Source: an uncultured Opitutales bacterium
GTDB lineage: Bacteria; Verrucomicrobiota; Verrucomicrobiia; Opitutales; Intestinicryptomonadaceae
DNA: 64,000 nucleotides
Direction: 5' to 3'
NCBI GenBank assembly: GCA_934613645.1
Contig: CAKTTC010000001.1
Location: forward strand, 62,001-126,000
Shown here: positions 33,287-41,647 of the stretch, in pieces
How positions within the stretch are numbered: position 1 is the stretch's first letter
Layout of the letters: every line of letters starts with the position of its first letter
Made by a program: the position numbers and the translations under genes
The notes under the pieces: generated by a model
The model's input: the letters and a program-made list of their open reading frames with translations, nothing else
Databases searched by the model: none
Told to the model about the DNA's origin: nothing

Positions 33287-34705
33287 TTGCGCGCGCGGGT
33301 GTCGAACATTCCCGTGGAAAAAATAAGAAAGTTTTGCGCGGTGCTTTTCGGCTGTCTCGCCGTGTTTTTCGCGTTGATTGCCGTGCGCAACCACTTCCAC
33401 AGGGGCGGCTGTCTGGATTCCGCCGCAATGTTGCCGTGGAATGCCGAAACGCCCGCAAGGGCGGCGCAGGCGGGACGTCTTGTTTTCGTCCACACCGCCG
33501 ATTTGTCGGAACTTTCACCCGAGTGCGTGCGCATTTTGAACAAAAAATATTCCGTTGCGCGGCTCGACAAAAACCTAAACCCCGCCGACTACGACGTTTT
33601 AAGCTACTTTCTGCGCCGAAAATTCGGGCGCGGCTCGCGCTTTGCGTGCGCGGTATTCACGCCCACGTTCAAGCCCGTCTACATTGCGTCGGATTTCGAC
33701 GCGAAAAAAATCGCCGCAGTTCTCGAGATTTTCGCGCGCTCGTTCGACGCCGCTCCCGAAAAATTCAATTTGCGCGCCGAAATGGCGGGGCGCGATTTGA
33801 CGCGCTCGGCGGTTTTCGGCGTGGCTGAAACGGATTCGTTCCCGTTTGCAAACGCGGCGTTTTCCTCTGAAAAAATAGCCGACGCATGTCCTACGGCACT
33901 GCTTACCGAAAACGCGCGCGTGCGCTTTGCCGTTGCCCGAAAAAGCGGGGCAATGCTCACGCGCATACGCGCCGCCGAGGCGTTTGCAACGCTCAAGCGG
34001 CAGTTCGCCAAGCGCACCGACGCCCGCAGCAGGCTCTACATAGCGCGCGCACTTGCCGACGCGGGCTTTGCAGTTTCGGCGAGGGCAGTGCCCGAGCTTG
34101 ACTGCGCCGCCAAGGCGGCTTTGCAGGGCGGTTCGCAGGAACGCGCCGCCGACGCCGCGCTGAAACTTTCGGTTCTGTGCGGGGCGTATTCGGTGTTCGA
34201 AAACGCCCGGTATTTGCAGGGCGCGCGCGACATTGCCGCAAGGCTTGTCCGCATTGCCTCCGAACGGCGCGACATTCCCGCGGTTGTTGTTTCGGCATCG
34301 GGCGGGGACAGTGCGGTTGTGCCCAATTCGATTGCCTCCGCGCTTGATTTGTCGCTTATGGCGAACGCACTTTGCGACTACTTCGACATCGCGCGCGACG
34401 CCTCCGCGCTTTCCGCCGCGCGCTCTCTGCTTGCAAAACTTGATTCCGACTACCGCTTCGGCGGACTGTGGACAATAAATTCGGCGTTCTCTCCGACCGC
34501 GAGTTTTGCGAGGTTCGCCGTTCTCGACGATGCCGCCGACCCATCATACGTCGGCGAGGCAAAACAGGCTTTCGCGCGCGTGAACAGGCGTTCGGGCGTT
34601 CAGTCGGTCGGCGTTGCGGGTGGACGCGAAACGGCGTTGCTTCCCTTTGCGGGGTTCGGCGCGGCGGGCAGGGCGTCGTCTATGCTGGCGGAACTTGCAC
34701 GGTAG
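33287..34705 (+). CDS. Membrane-anchored protein, degenerate YyaL/thioredoxin-like (tentative)
   Basis: About 472 residues. The start may be the TTG at 33287 (AGGCGGA 6 nt upstream) or GTG at 33299 or 33314. One membrane segment lies near residues 17-36 (FCAVLFGCLAVFFALIAV). The region 60-130 (GRLVFVHTADLSELSPECVR, ILNKKYSVARLDKNLNPADY) follows the thioredoxin-like N-domain of YyaL/spermatogenesis-associated-20 proteins but lacks the CxxC motif. The C-terminal helical part (SLMANALCDYFDIARDASAL, DSDYRFGGLW) faintly resembles the alpha/alpha-toroid of the same family. It would be a non-catalytic relative. The call is weak. Confidence 0.4.
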   Translation: MRARVSNIPVEKIRKFCAVLFGCLAVFFALIAVRNHFHRGGCLDSAAMLPWNAETPARAAQAGRLVFVHTADLSELSPECVRILNKKYSVARLDKNLNPADYDVLSYFLRRKFGRGSRFACAVFTPTFKPVYIASDFDAKKIAAVLEIFARSFDAAPEKFNLRAEMAGRDLTRSAVFGVAETDSFPFANAAFSSEKIADACPTALLTENARVRFAVARKSGAMLTRIRAAEAFATLKRQFAKRTDARSRLYIARALADAGFAVSARAVPELDCAAKAALQGGSQERAADAALKLSVLCGAYSVFENARYLQGARDIAARLVRIASERRDIPAVVVSASGGDSAVVPNSIASALDLSLMANALCDYFDIARDASALSAARSLLAKLDSDYRFGGLWTINSAFSPTASFARFAVLDDAADPSYVGEAKQAFARVNRRSGVQSVGVAGGRETALLPFAGFGAAGRASSMLAELAR

Positions 34706-34746
34706 GCGGGCAAACCGCCATTCGGCTACTTTTGCGCCGATTCGCA

Positions 34747-35874
34747 CTACGCGAGGCGGCGGACAATGCGCTCGAAACGCGGAATTGAAACGGAAATTGT
34801 AGTGCCCTTGCCGCGCTTTGAATCGACGTCAATTTTGCCGTTGTGCGCGCGGACAATCCCCTGAATAATCATCATTCCAAGCCCGTGCCCGTTGGGTTTT
34901 GTTGTGAAATAGGGCTGAAAGAGGTTGGCTATTGCGCTTTCGTCCATTCCGCAGCCCGTGTCGGCAAAGGAGATTTTCACAAATTCGTCGTTGCTGGAGG
35001 CGGTGATTGTTATTGTGCCGCCGCCGTCCATTGCCTCCATTGCGTTGCGCAGAATGTTGAAATACATCTGCTTTAGCAGGTTTTCATCGGCGAAAACTTT
35101 GGGCAGGGCGTCGGCCGAAACCGACACTTTTATGCCTATGTCCGACAGCTCCTTTTCAAGCAGCCCGAGCGTTTCGGCAAGCGGCTTTATGGCGTCGCAT
35201 TCGGTGGCGTTCGGGCGAATGGGGCGCAACGCCTTGAGGAAGTTTTCTATGATTGTGTCGAGCCGCTTGACTTCCGAGAGGCATATGCCGACCGACTCCA
35301 GCAGACTCTGCTTGTCTTCGTCGGAAATCGGTTTGTCTTTTGAAAGCTTGCGCCGCGCAACCTGCAGATGGATTGCCACTGAGTTGAGCGGGTTGCCCAG
35401 TTCGTGCGCAACGCCCGAGGCGAGATTGAGCACTGAGGAGATTTTTTCGCTCTCAATCTGCTCTCGTTCGGAAATTTTTTCCTGAGTGATGTCGTCTACA
35501 AGGATTGCGAATTTTTCGGCGTCGGCGTCATCGTCGTCGAAATTCATCACGCGCGCGGAAAGCGTCCGTTTTTCGGGGTAGCTTATTTCTATTTCCCTGC
35601 GCGCCGCAACGGACGTTTCCGAAACGGTCGAGACCGCCTCTTCGAGGTCGGGAATGTATTTGAAAACCGATTCGGGCGCGTCGGGGATTGAAAACATGCG
35701 CTTTGCGTAGGCGTTTGCAAAGTCAATCATTCCGAACTTGTCCACCACGAAAATGGCGGCGTTTATGGCGTTGAAAACCGACTCCGTTTTGCCGAGCTCA
35801 CGCGCAAGGCGTCTGTTTTTGCGATACAAACTCCCGTAGGAATCGCCCCCCGAAAACTCCTTGCGCATTGCCAT
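34747..35874 (-). CDS. Soluble PAS-containing sensor histidine kinase (NtrB-like)
   Basis: 375 residues, no membrane segment. A PAS domain covers about 30-135 (SVFNAINAAIFVVDKFGMID, FANAYAKRMFSIPDAP). HisKA has the phosphoacceptor His in ASGVAHELGNPLNSVAIHL. HATPase_c has the N box LKQMYFNILRNAMEAMDGG, the G1 box FADTGCGMDESAIANLFQPY, F box FTTKPNGHGLGMMIIQGIV and G2 box GKGTTISVSIPRF. The layout is that of NtrB-type kinases that pair with sigma-54 activators; the regulator at 23.6-25.1 kb is a plausible partner. It lies 26 bp after hisD on the same strand. Confidence 0.88.
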   Translation of the reverse strand: MAMRKEFSGGDSYGSLYRKNRRLARELGKTESVFNAINAAIFVVDKFGMIDFANAYAKRMFSIPDAPESVFKYIPDLEEAVSTVSETSVAARREIEISYPEKRTLSARVMNFDDDDADAEKFAILVDDITQEKISEREQIESEKISSVLNLASGVAHELGNPLNSVAIHLQVARRKLSKDKPISDEDKQSLLESVGICLSEVKRLDTIIENFLKALRPIRPNATECDAIKPLAETLGLLEKELSDIGIKVSVSADALPKVFADENLLKQMYFNILRNAMEAMDGGGTITITASSNDEFVKISFADTGCGMDESAIANLFQPYFTTKPNGHGLGMMIIQGIVRAHNGKIDVDSKRGKGTTISVSIPRFERIVRRLA

Positions 35875-35900
35875 ACAGAAACGCCCCCTACGTTTTAGGA

Positions 35901-37190
35901 TTAGTCGAGCCTTATTGTGAGGCTGCGCCCGTGCGCGTCGAGAGACTCCATTTTCGAGAACGCCTCAACAACCGCGCGCGCCTTTTTGAGCGACTGCGCG
36001 TCGTATTTCACGAACGAGCTGCGGCGCATAAAGTCGACAACCTGCAATCCGCCCGAAAATCTGCCCGTGCGCCCCGTGGGGAGCGTGTGGCTCGGCCCCG
36101 CGGTGAAGTCGCCGAGAACCGTCGGGGTTTTGTCGCCCACCAAAACCGCGCCCGCCGTGGTGAATTTTCCGACGTGCTTTTCGGCGTCCTTGAACTGCAA
36201 TTCCATATGCTCGGGGGCGACGAAGTTGGCGACGGCAACGGCGGCGTCGATGTTCGGAACAACCGCAACGTAGCAGCCGTCGGCTATGATTTTCATCAGC
36301 TTTTCGGCTCTGGAAAGCTTTGCGCTTTGCTTTTGAAGCTGCTTGCGCACTTCGGCAATGAGCTTTTGGGAGGTGCAAACAAGATAGATTTTCTCCCTGC
36401 CGCTGCCGTGCTCCGCCTGCGAGAGAAGGTCGCTTGCAACGTAGATGGGGTTCGCGGAGGCGTCGGCTACAATCATAACTTCGCTCGGGCCGGGGAGCAG
36501 GTCAACGCCCACTTCGCCGAAAAGTTCGCGCTTTGCCGCTATTACAAACGCGTTTCCGGGGCCGAAAAGCTTGTCGACCTTGCGGATTGTTTTAGTGCCC
36601 ACGCCCATGGCGGCTATAGCCTGCGCGCCGCCTATTTTGTAGACTTCTGTTATGCCCAAAATGGAGAGGACTGTCAAAATGTTCGGGTTGATAGTGCCGT
36701 CTTTTGCGGGCGGAGTGCATACGCAGATTTCCTTGCAGCCCGCAATTTTTGCGAGCGTTGCAGTCATCACAACAGTCGAAACCAGCGGGGCTTGCCCCCC
36801 GGGAATGTAAAGCCCGACGCGCTCGATTGGGTAGAACATTTCGCCGACAGTCGCGCCCTGCGGATTTTTAGCGCGCCAGTTTTTGGGCTTTGATTTTGCG
36901 TTGAAAAACTTCACGCATTTTACGGCCTCTTTCATCATTTTTTTGTCGGCGGCGGGAACGAGCTTCAAGGCGGCGGCAAACTCGCTTTTGGAGACCGCGA
37001 AATTTTCGGGCTTGATTTTTACGCCGTCGAATTTTTCGGTTAATTCCGCAACCGCCGCGTCGCCTTTTTGGCGGACTTGCGCGATAACGTCGGCGGCAAT
37101 TTTGCCAGTGTCAATGCCCGAAGCCGCCTGCGATGTTGCCTGCAACAGGTCTTGGAAAAACGTTTTGCTTTTGTAGTCTAAAATTTTCAT
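35901..37190 (-). CDS. hisD: Histidinol dehydrogenase
   Basis: 429 residues. Recognisable blocks: NPQGATVGEMFYPIERVGLY, IPGGQAPLVSTVVMTATLAK, TPPAKDGTINPNILTVLSIL, KIGGAQAIAAMGVGTKTIRK, DKLFGPGNAFVIAAKRELFG, DLLPGPSEVMIVADASANPI, the catalytic Glu-His in APEHMELQFKDAE, and GPSHTLPTGRTGRFSGGLQV. It catalyses the last two oxidations in histidine synthesis. Length is normal. Its upstream side is the repeat region 37191-37642, which must hold its promoter. Confidence 0.96.
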   Translation of the reverse strand: MKILDYKSKTFFQDLLQATSQAASGIDTGKIAADVIAQVRQKGDAAVAELTEKFDGVKIKPENFAVSKSEFAAALKLVPAADKKMMKEAVKCVKFFNAKSKPKNWRAKNPQGATVGEMFYPIERVGLYIPGGQAPLVSTVVMTATLAKIAGCKEICVCTPPAKDGTINPNILTVLSILGITEVYKIGGAQAIAAMGVGTKTIRKVDKLFGPGNAFVIAAKRELFGEVGVDLLPGPSEVMIVADASANPIYVASDLLSQAEHGSGREKIYLVCTSQKLIAEVRKQLQKQSAKLSRAEKLMKIIADGCYVAVVPNIDAAVAVANFVAPEHMELQFKDAEKHVGKFTTAGAVLVGDKTPTVLGDFTAGPSHTLPTGRTGRFSGGLQVVDFMRRSSFVKYDAQSLKKARAVVEAFSKMESLDAHGRSLTIRLD

Positions 37191-37377
37191 CTTTTCTCTT
37201 TGTGTTTATTAACTGAACAAAGGGACTTTTTATCAAGCTTTTTTTGCTTTTTTGGAAAACAATCAATAGTTGAAGAGAAATAGTAAAGCGTAAAGAAACC
37301 GCACCACTTCCTTGATAAATAAAGTGTAAAAAGCGAAACTTTAACGAATACCCAAAACGGGACTTTAACAAATAGTC

Positions 37378-37411
37378 AAAGCGGAATTGGCTGCGCCAAT
37401 CCGCGCCGCTT
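37378..37411 (+). repeat. Palindromic intergenic repeat with tandem right-half units (to 37515)
   Basis: Core AAAGCGGA-ATTGGCTGCGCCAAT-CCGCGCCGCTT, preceded by ACTTTAACAAATAGTC. Right-half units follow at about 37426, 37457 and 37487. Confidence 0.78.
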
Positions 37412-37539
37412 CCCAACACGTAAAAAAATCGCCGCCGTTTTCAAATATGTAAAAAACCAATCCGCGCCCCTTACCAACATGTAAAAAAACCGCCGCCGCT
37501 TACCAACATGTAAAAGAAGCGAATCTTTAACAAATAATC

Positions 37540-37573
37540 AAAGCGGAATTGGCTGCGCCAATCCGCGCCCCTT
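37540..37573 (+). repeat. Palindromic intergenic repeat, plus orientation
   Basis: Core AAAGCGGA-ATTGGCTGCGCCAAT-CCGCGCCCCTT, preceded by TCTTTAACAAATAATC. Confidence 0.78.
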
Positions 37574-37610
37574 ACGGATATTAAAAGAAACAAAACTTTA
37601 ACAAATAGTC

Positions 37611-37644
37611 AAAGGCGGATTGCCAAAGGCAATCGCCGCCACTT
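37611..37644 (+). repeat. Palindromic intergenic repeat overlapping the polB stop codon
   Basis: Core AAAGGCGG-ATTGCCAAAGGCAAT-CGCCGCCACTT. Its right flank ACCAACATGTAAAAAG is the end of the polymerase gene: read on the minus strand it encodes FTCW-stop. The stem GCC/GGC is the reverse of the GGC/GCC in neighbouring copies. Confidence 0.8.
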
Positions 37645-39832
37645 ACCAACATGTAAAAAGTTCGGATTGGACGGGAGCGCGCTTGTTGTCAATTAGCTCG
37701 GAAAAACGCTTCTGCCAGTCGGTGATTTTCTTGGTGTAGTATTCGGGAGAGTAGGGGGCGGTGTCGGCGTCGAAAAGCTCGAGCGGATAGGCACATTTCC
37801 AGTCGGGATTCTTTTTGCCGTCGAGCTTCCTGATGTAGTAAGAAACCTTGTCGCCCGCAGAGGGGATAGGCTTCATGAGAAGGGCAGCCTCCATCGATGC
37901 CCTGCGCCCCTTGCCCGTTGCGGCAATCTCCTTTTGGTAGAGGGAGGGAGACTTCGTGATGAATTCGCTTTTGGCAAGCTCCGATACAGGCATTTCGCCC
38001 GATAAAATGCGCTCGGTGGTGCGGGAAATGAGGGCGGGGATTTCGTCGTTGCGCTCAAGAATTATGTCGGAAACGAGAGTCTGGGTGAGCTTTTGTAGAA
38101 ACGGCTCGGTGGCGCGGTTGCGGAAAGTGGAGCCGCGCAGAGTGATTTTGCCGTTGCTTAAAAGCGCGTAGTTTTTTGCCTTGTAGCAGAGCATTGCCTC
38201 AAACGCGCCGTCGAAATCCAAATCTACGCCGTCGGGGAGAACCGATTCCGCCTTCTCGAGCAAGACTTCAGGCTTGGAGAAATACTCTTCGGAAGAGACG
38301 TAAATGCCGTCGGTGTCGGCTTCAAGAACCGTGCAGCCAAGCTCGCGGAACTTGTCCATGAGCTTTTGCAAGAGATTGCGCCCCAACGCAGTGATTTCGC
38401 CCGCAAGGGCGGAGTCGCCAAAGACGGCAGTGGAAAGCCCGAGATACCCGTAGAAAGAGTTGATGAGGATTTTGAAACTTTTCTGGCGGGCGTCGAATTC
38501 GAGCTTGTCGGCGGGGTTCTCGGCGTCTCTGGCAAGCTTTTTGTATTTGAGCCTGTATTCGCGCAGACGCGAAAGCTCGTCGAGAAACGTGCCGAGATAG
38601 TCGTTTTTCGGACACTTGCCTATTACCAACATCAGACTCGGGTATAGCGAGGCTACGTCGTAGTGGAGAACGTTTTTGAACAGCCCCAGCTCGAACGATT
38701 CCGAAAGCGCGCCCTCAATCGCCGACTGCTCCGACGGCATCGGCAGAGCCGCTTTTGCGTCGAAATACTTCTGTATGAAAACGCTTTCAACCTTCATTCC
38801 GTTGCCGCGCAGCAGACACTCCTGCATTGTCATGGGGAAGTTGCGCGCCTGCGCCACATAGGTGGGCAGCAAATACGCGGAAAGCCCCGCCGTTTCGCGG
38901 AGGTCGTCGCGCAGGTATTTGCGGAACGTTTCGCGGTCGGAGACGAAGGCGTTTTTGATTTCGCCGCCGTCAATGTAGGTTCTGTTTTCGCGCTTGGAAA
39001 TGCCGAAATGGATTGCGCTTTCCTTGAGCGTGTATGAAACCATTTCGCGCGCGGAAACGTCGAAGAGCTGGACAAGCAGCAGGGTGTCGACAACGGTTCT
39101 GCCGGGCAAGTCGCAGCGAGAGTAGTTTATGGTGCGCTCTGCTATGTTTATGCGGCTTTTCCTGAAACGTGCGGGCTGCCCGAACCGCCCCCATTTCATT
39201 TCCAAGCCGAGGCGTTTGCAGCGCGCGGCTATGTAGGGCAGGTCGAATTTGAAGATGTTGTGCCCCTCGATGAAGTCGGGGTCGGTGTCGAGAATGAAGT
39301 TTTGGACTTCAAGCAGCAGGCGGCGTTCGGCGTCGTCGTCGAACGATTCAAGCTCGGCGATTTTTTCGGCGCAGCCCGCCATTCCGACGGCAATTATGCG
39401 GTCTTCTGCGCGCGAGGCGTTCGGGAACGAGTCGTCAGCCGAAGCTACTTCGATGTCGAGCTGCATTCGCCTGATTTCGCCGAAACGCATTTCGGCAAAC
39501 GGGCGCAACCCGCGCTCGGTAAAAAGCTGGTTTTCCACCGACGGCAGCCTGAAATACGGCAGCGATTTGTCGCGCTTTTTGAAAAACTCCTCGGCGTGCG
39601 CGGGGTCGGCAAAGCGGAGGATTCTGTCGAGCGGGGCGCGGACGCCGTTTTCGGGCGCGCGCAGGTCGGCGAAGTTGTCGAAGGGCATTTCGCGCGAAGT
39701 CCACGCAAAGGGGCTGAAGCGGAACTTTGTTTGCGTTCTGCCGCCGTCGGGGGTTGCGCAGCACAAAAAGGCGTCGCCGTTGTCGGCAACAAACGCGCCG
39801 CAGATTCTTCCGTTGTAAAATGTGTCGTCCAT
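37643..39832 (-). CDS. Family B (Pol II-type) DNA polymerase
   Basis: About 729 residues from the ATG at 39832; a TTG at 39871 is also possible. The 3'-5' exonuclease motifs are Exo I MQLDIEV and Exo II FIEGHNIFKFDLPYI. The polymerase motifs are A in YDVASLYPSLML, B in KSFKILINSFYGYLG and C in EADTDGIYVS. All key Asp residues are present, so both activities are likely. It is slightly shorter than E. coli PolB (783). Possible roles are replication restart or translesion synthesis. The last codons and the stop lie inside a palindromic repeat. It is divergent from adk. Confidence 0.9.
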   Translation of the reverse strand: MDDTFYNGRICGAFVADNGDAFLCCATPDGGRTQTKFRFSPFAWTSREMPFDNFADLRAPENGVRAPLDRILRFADPAHAEEFFKKRDKSLPYFRLPSVENQLFTERGLRPFAEMRFGEIRRMQLDIEVASADDSFPNASRAEDRIIAVGMAGCAEKIAELESFDDDAERRLLLEVQNFILDTDPDFIEGHNIFKFDLPYIAARCKRLGLEMKWGRFGQPARFRKSRINIAERTINYSRCDLPGRTVVDTLLLVQLFDVSAREMVSYTLKESAIHFGISKRENRTYIDGGEIKNAFVSDRETFRKYLRDDLRETAGLSAYLLPTYVAQARNFPMTMQECLLRGNGMKVESVFIQKYFDAKAALPMPSEQSAIEGALSESFELGLFKNVLHYDVASLYPSLMLVIGKCPKNDYLGTFLDELSRLREYRLKYKKLARDAENPADKLEFDARQKSFKILINSFYGYLGLSTAVFGDSALAGEITALGRNLLQKLMDKFRELGCTVLEADTDGIYVSSEEYFSKPEVLLEKAESVLPDGVDLDFDGAFEAMLCYKAKNYALLSNGKITLRGSTFRNRATEPFLQKLTQTLVSDIILERNDEIPALISRTTERILSGEMPVSELAKSEFITKSPSLYQKEIAATGKGRRASMEAALLMKPIPSAGDKVSYYIRKLDGKKNPDWKCAYPLELFDADTAPYSPEYYTKKITDWQKRFSELIDNKRAPVQSELFTCW

Positions 39833-39899
39833 AGAATAAAAAATGCTTGCCCATTGATAATTGTCGGACAAAATATTTCAAATATTTTTCGGACAAATT

Positions 39900-40565
39900 A
39901 TGAAAAAAACAAATCTGATAATGCTCGGCGCACCGGGTAGCGGCAAAGGAACAAGAGCCGTTGCGCTTTGCGAAGTCTTGAACGTAATACAAGTCGCCAC
40001 GGGCGACCTGTTCAGAAACAATATCAAAGAGCAGACACAGCTGGGGCAGCTTGCAAAGTCGTATATCGACAAGGGAGAACTCGTCCCCGACGAAGTTACG
40101 GCGTCAATGGTAAAAGACCGCCTCCAGCAGCCCGACGCCGCCAAGGGATTTATTCTCGACGGCTTCCCGCGCACAATCAAGCAGGCGGAAATGCTTGAAA
40201 AAATACTGGCGGATTTGGGCGAAAAGATTTCGGCAGTGGTGTATCTCGACGTTCCCGACGAAAAAATTATCGAACGCATTTCGGGCAGGGTAATTTGCGA
40301 AAAGTGCCAAGCCCCCTACCACAAGATTTTCTCGCCCTCCAAAGTGGAAGGCGTTTGCGACAAATGCGGCGGCAAACTCTACACGCGCCCCGACGACAAG
40401 CCCGAGACTGTCAAAAAACGCCTCGAAGTTTTCCGCACAACAACGTTCCCGCTTGTCGATTTCTATCGCAATAAGGGCTTGCTGGTTACGATTCCGTCGG
40501 AATTGTCGGCTGCGGGCGTGGTTGCAGATATGCGCGAACTCTCCAAAAAGTTGGGCTTCATCTAA
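39900..40565 (+). CDS. adk: Adenylate kinase
   Basis: 221 residues from the ATG at 39900. The P-loop is MLGAPGSGKGTRAV, followed by IQVATGDLFRNNI, KGFILDGFPRTIKQAEMLE and the lid domain with four Cys (ICEKCQAPYH and VCDKCGGKLY), which should bind zinc. It interconverts AMP, ADP and ATP. The stop overlaps the next start by one base (TAATG), so it is translationally coupled to the YmdB-type gene. Confidence 0.95.
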   Translation: MKKTNLIMLGAPGSGKGTRAVALCEVLNVIQVATGDLFRNNIKEQTQLGQLAKSYIDKGELVPDEVTASMVKDRLQQPDAAKGFILDGFPRTIKQAEMLEKILADLGEKISAVVYLDVPDEKIIERISGRVICEKCQAPYHKIFSPSKVEGVCDKCGGKLYTRPDDKPETVKKRLEVFRTTTFPLVDFYRNKGLLVTIPSELSAAGVVADMRELSKKLGFI

Positions 40566-41488
40566 TGCGCGTGTTTTTCATAGGCGATGTCGTCGCGAAG
40601 CCGGGAAGGCGCATTCTTTCCGAGCATCTCGGCGACATCAAAAAACGCCTCGGGATTGATTTCGTAATCGCAAACGCCGAAAACGCGGCGGGCGGAAACG
40701 GAATCACCAAGAACATAGCCGAATCCATGTTCAGATACGGCATAGACGTCATCACTCTCGGCGACCACACTTGGGACCAGCGTTGTTTCGAGAACGAAAT
40801 CGATTCGCTCGAAAATCTCTGCCGCCCCGCAAACATACCGCACGCCAACCCCGGCAGGGACTTTGTGGTTGTCGAAAAAGACGGCGTTCGGCTGGGCGTT
40901 TTCTGCCTGCTCGGGCAGACGCTTATGAAAATCAAGTCCGACTGCCCGTTTACGGCGGCGGAAAAAATGGTGGAAAAGCTCGCCCCGCACTGCGACGTTA
41001 TTTTTCTCGACTTCCACGCCGAAACGACTTCCGAAAAGGTCTCGATGGCGTGGCACCTCGACGGAAAAGTTGCGGCGGTGGTGGGCACGCACACGCATAT
41101 TCCAACTAACGACGCCCGAATTTTCCCGCAAGGCACGGCGTTTTTGTCGGACGCGGGAATGACGGGCCCGTGGAATTCGTGCCTCGGGCGCGAATGGGGC
41201 AACATTCTCAAAAGGTTTATCGACGGCCGCCCGCACCAGTTCCTGGTTGCCGAAGGCGACGACAGAATCTGCGCGTGCATTGTGGATATCGACCCCGTTT
41301 CGAAGCGCGCAACGAGAATAGAGCCTTTCATATACCCGCCGTTTCCCAACACAGCCGAACTTTGGCTTGCCGCGAAAAACGCGTCGGCAGAATCGGAGGA
41401 AAGTCGCGATTGTGCGGGCGCGGCAAATGCACAGGCAGATTCTTCCTGCGGCGGAATTTCGGGCGGCTGCTCCGAGGCAAAGGCTTAG
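40565..41488 (+). CDS. YmdB-type (TIGR00282) metallophosphoesterase
   Basis: 307 residues. Metal-binding motifs are MRVFFIGDVVAKPGRR, VIANAENAAGGNGITKNIAE, ITLGDHTWDQ, IFLDFHAETTSEKVSMAWHL and VVGTHTHIPTNDARIFPQGT. Members of this family are dimetal phosphodiesterases; B. subtilis YmdB hydrolyses 2',3'-cyclic nucleotides and affects biofilm and RNA turnover. The last 35 residues are a family-unrelated Ser/Ala/Cys-rich tail. A bidirectional terminator follows at 41593. Confidence 0.9.
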   Translation: MRVFFIGDVVAKPGRRILSEHLGDIKKRLGIDFVIANAENAAGGNGITKNIAESMFRYGIDVITLGDHTWDQRCFENEIDSLENLCRPANIPHANPGRDFVVVEKDGVRLGVFCLLGQTLMKIKSDCPFTAAEKMVEKLAPHCDVIFLDFHAETTSEKVSMAWHLDGKVAAVVGTHTHIPTNDARIFPQGTAFLSDAGMTGPWNSCLGREWGNILKRFIDGRPHQFLVAEGDDRICACIVDIDPVSKRATRIEPFIYPPFPNTAELWLAAKNASAESEESRDCAGAANAQADSSCGGISGGCSEAKA

Positions 41489-41592
41489 CGGATTCCGAAC
41501 AACGCCGCGCTTTTGCGAGGGCGATTTAATTCGATTCTTCGCTTCGTAGGCAAGCGCGCAAAAAACGCGCAGAACCGATTGCGCGGAGCGAT

Positions 41593-41627
41593 AAAAAAAG
41601 GAAGTCAAATGCCGACTTCCTTTTTTT
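41593..41627. terminator. Bidirectional terminator between convergent genes
   Basis: AAAAAAAGGAAGTC and GACTTCCTTTTTTT pair around AAATGCC. T-runs flank the stem on both strands, serving the YmdB-type gene and the minus-strand secreted protein gene. Confidence 0.88.
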
Positions 41628-41647
41628 GGTTTTTGTGAAACGCTGCG

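Larger units (their letters stand above)
37191..37642. other. Repeat-filled non-coding region between hisD and polB
   Basis: No gene is supported. The right three quarters consist of palindromic repeats (cores 37378-37411, 37540-37573, 37611-37644) and, between the first two, three tandem copies of only the right half with a period of about 30 bp (CGCCGCC-GCTTACCAACATGTAAAA). The left part (37200-37345) is AT-rich and contains decayed traces such as CCGCACCACTTCC. The sequence between 37191 and 37260 should include the hisD promoter, which I could not define. Confidence 0.7.

Noticed and set aside
37340..37660. Repeat array considered as CRISPR
   Set aside because: Units are directly adjacent or overlap, with no unique spacers of constant length, and no cas gene is present.
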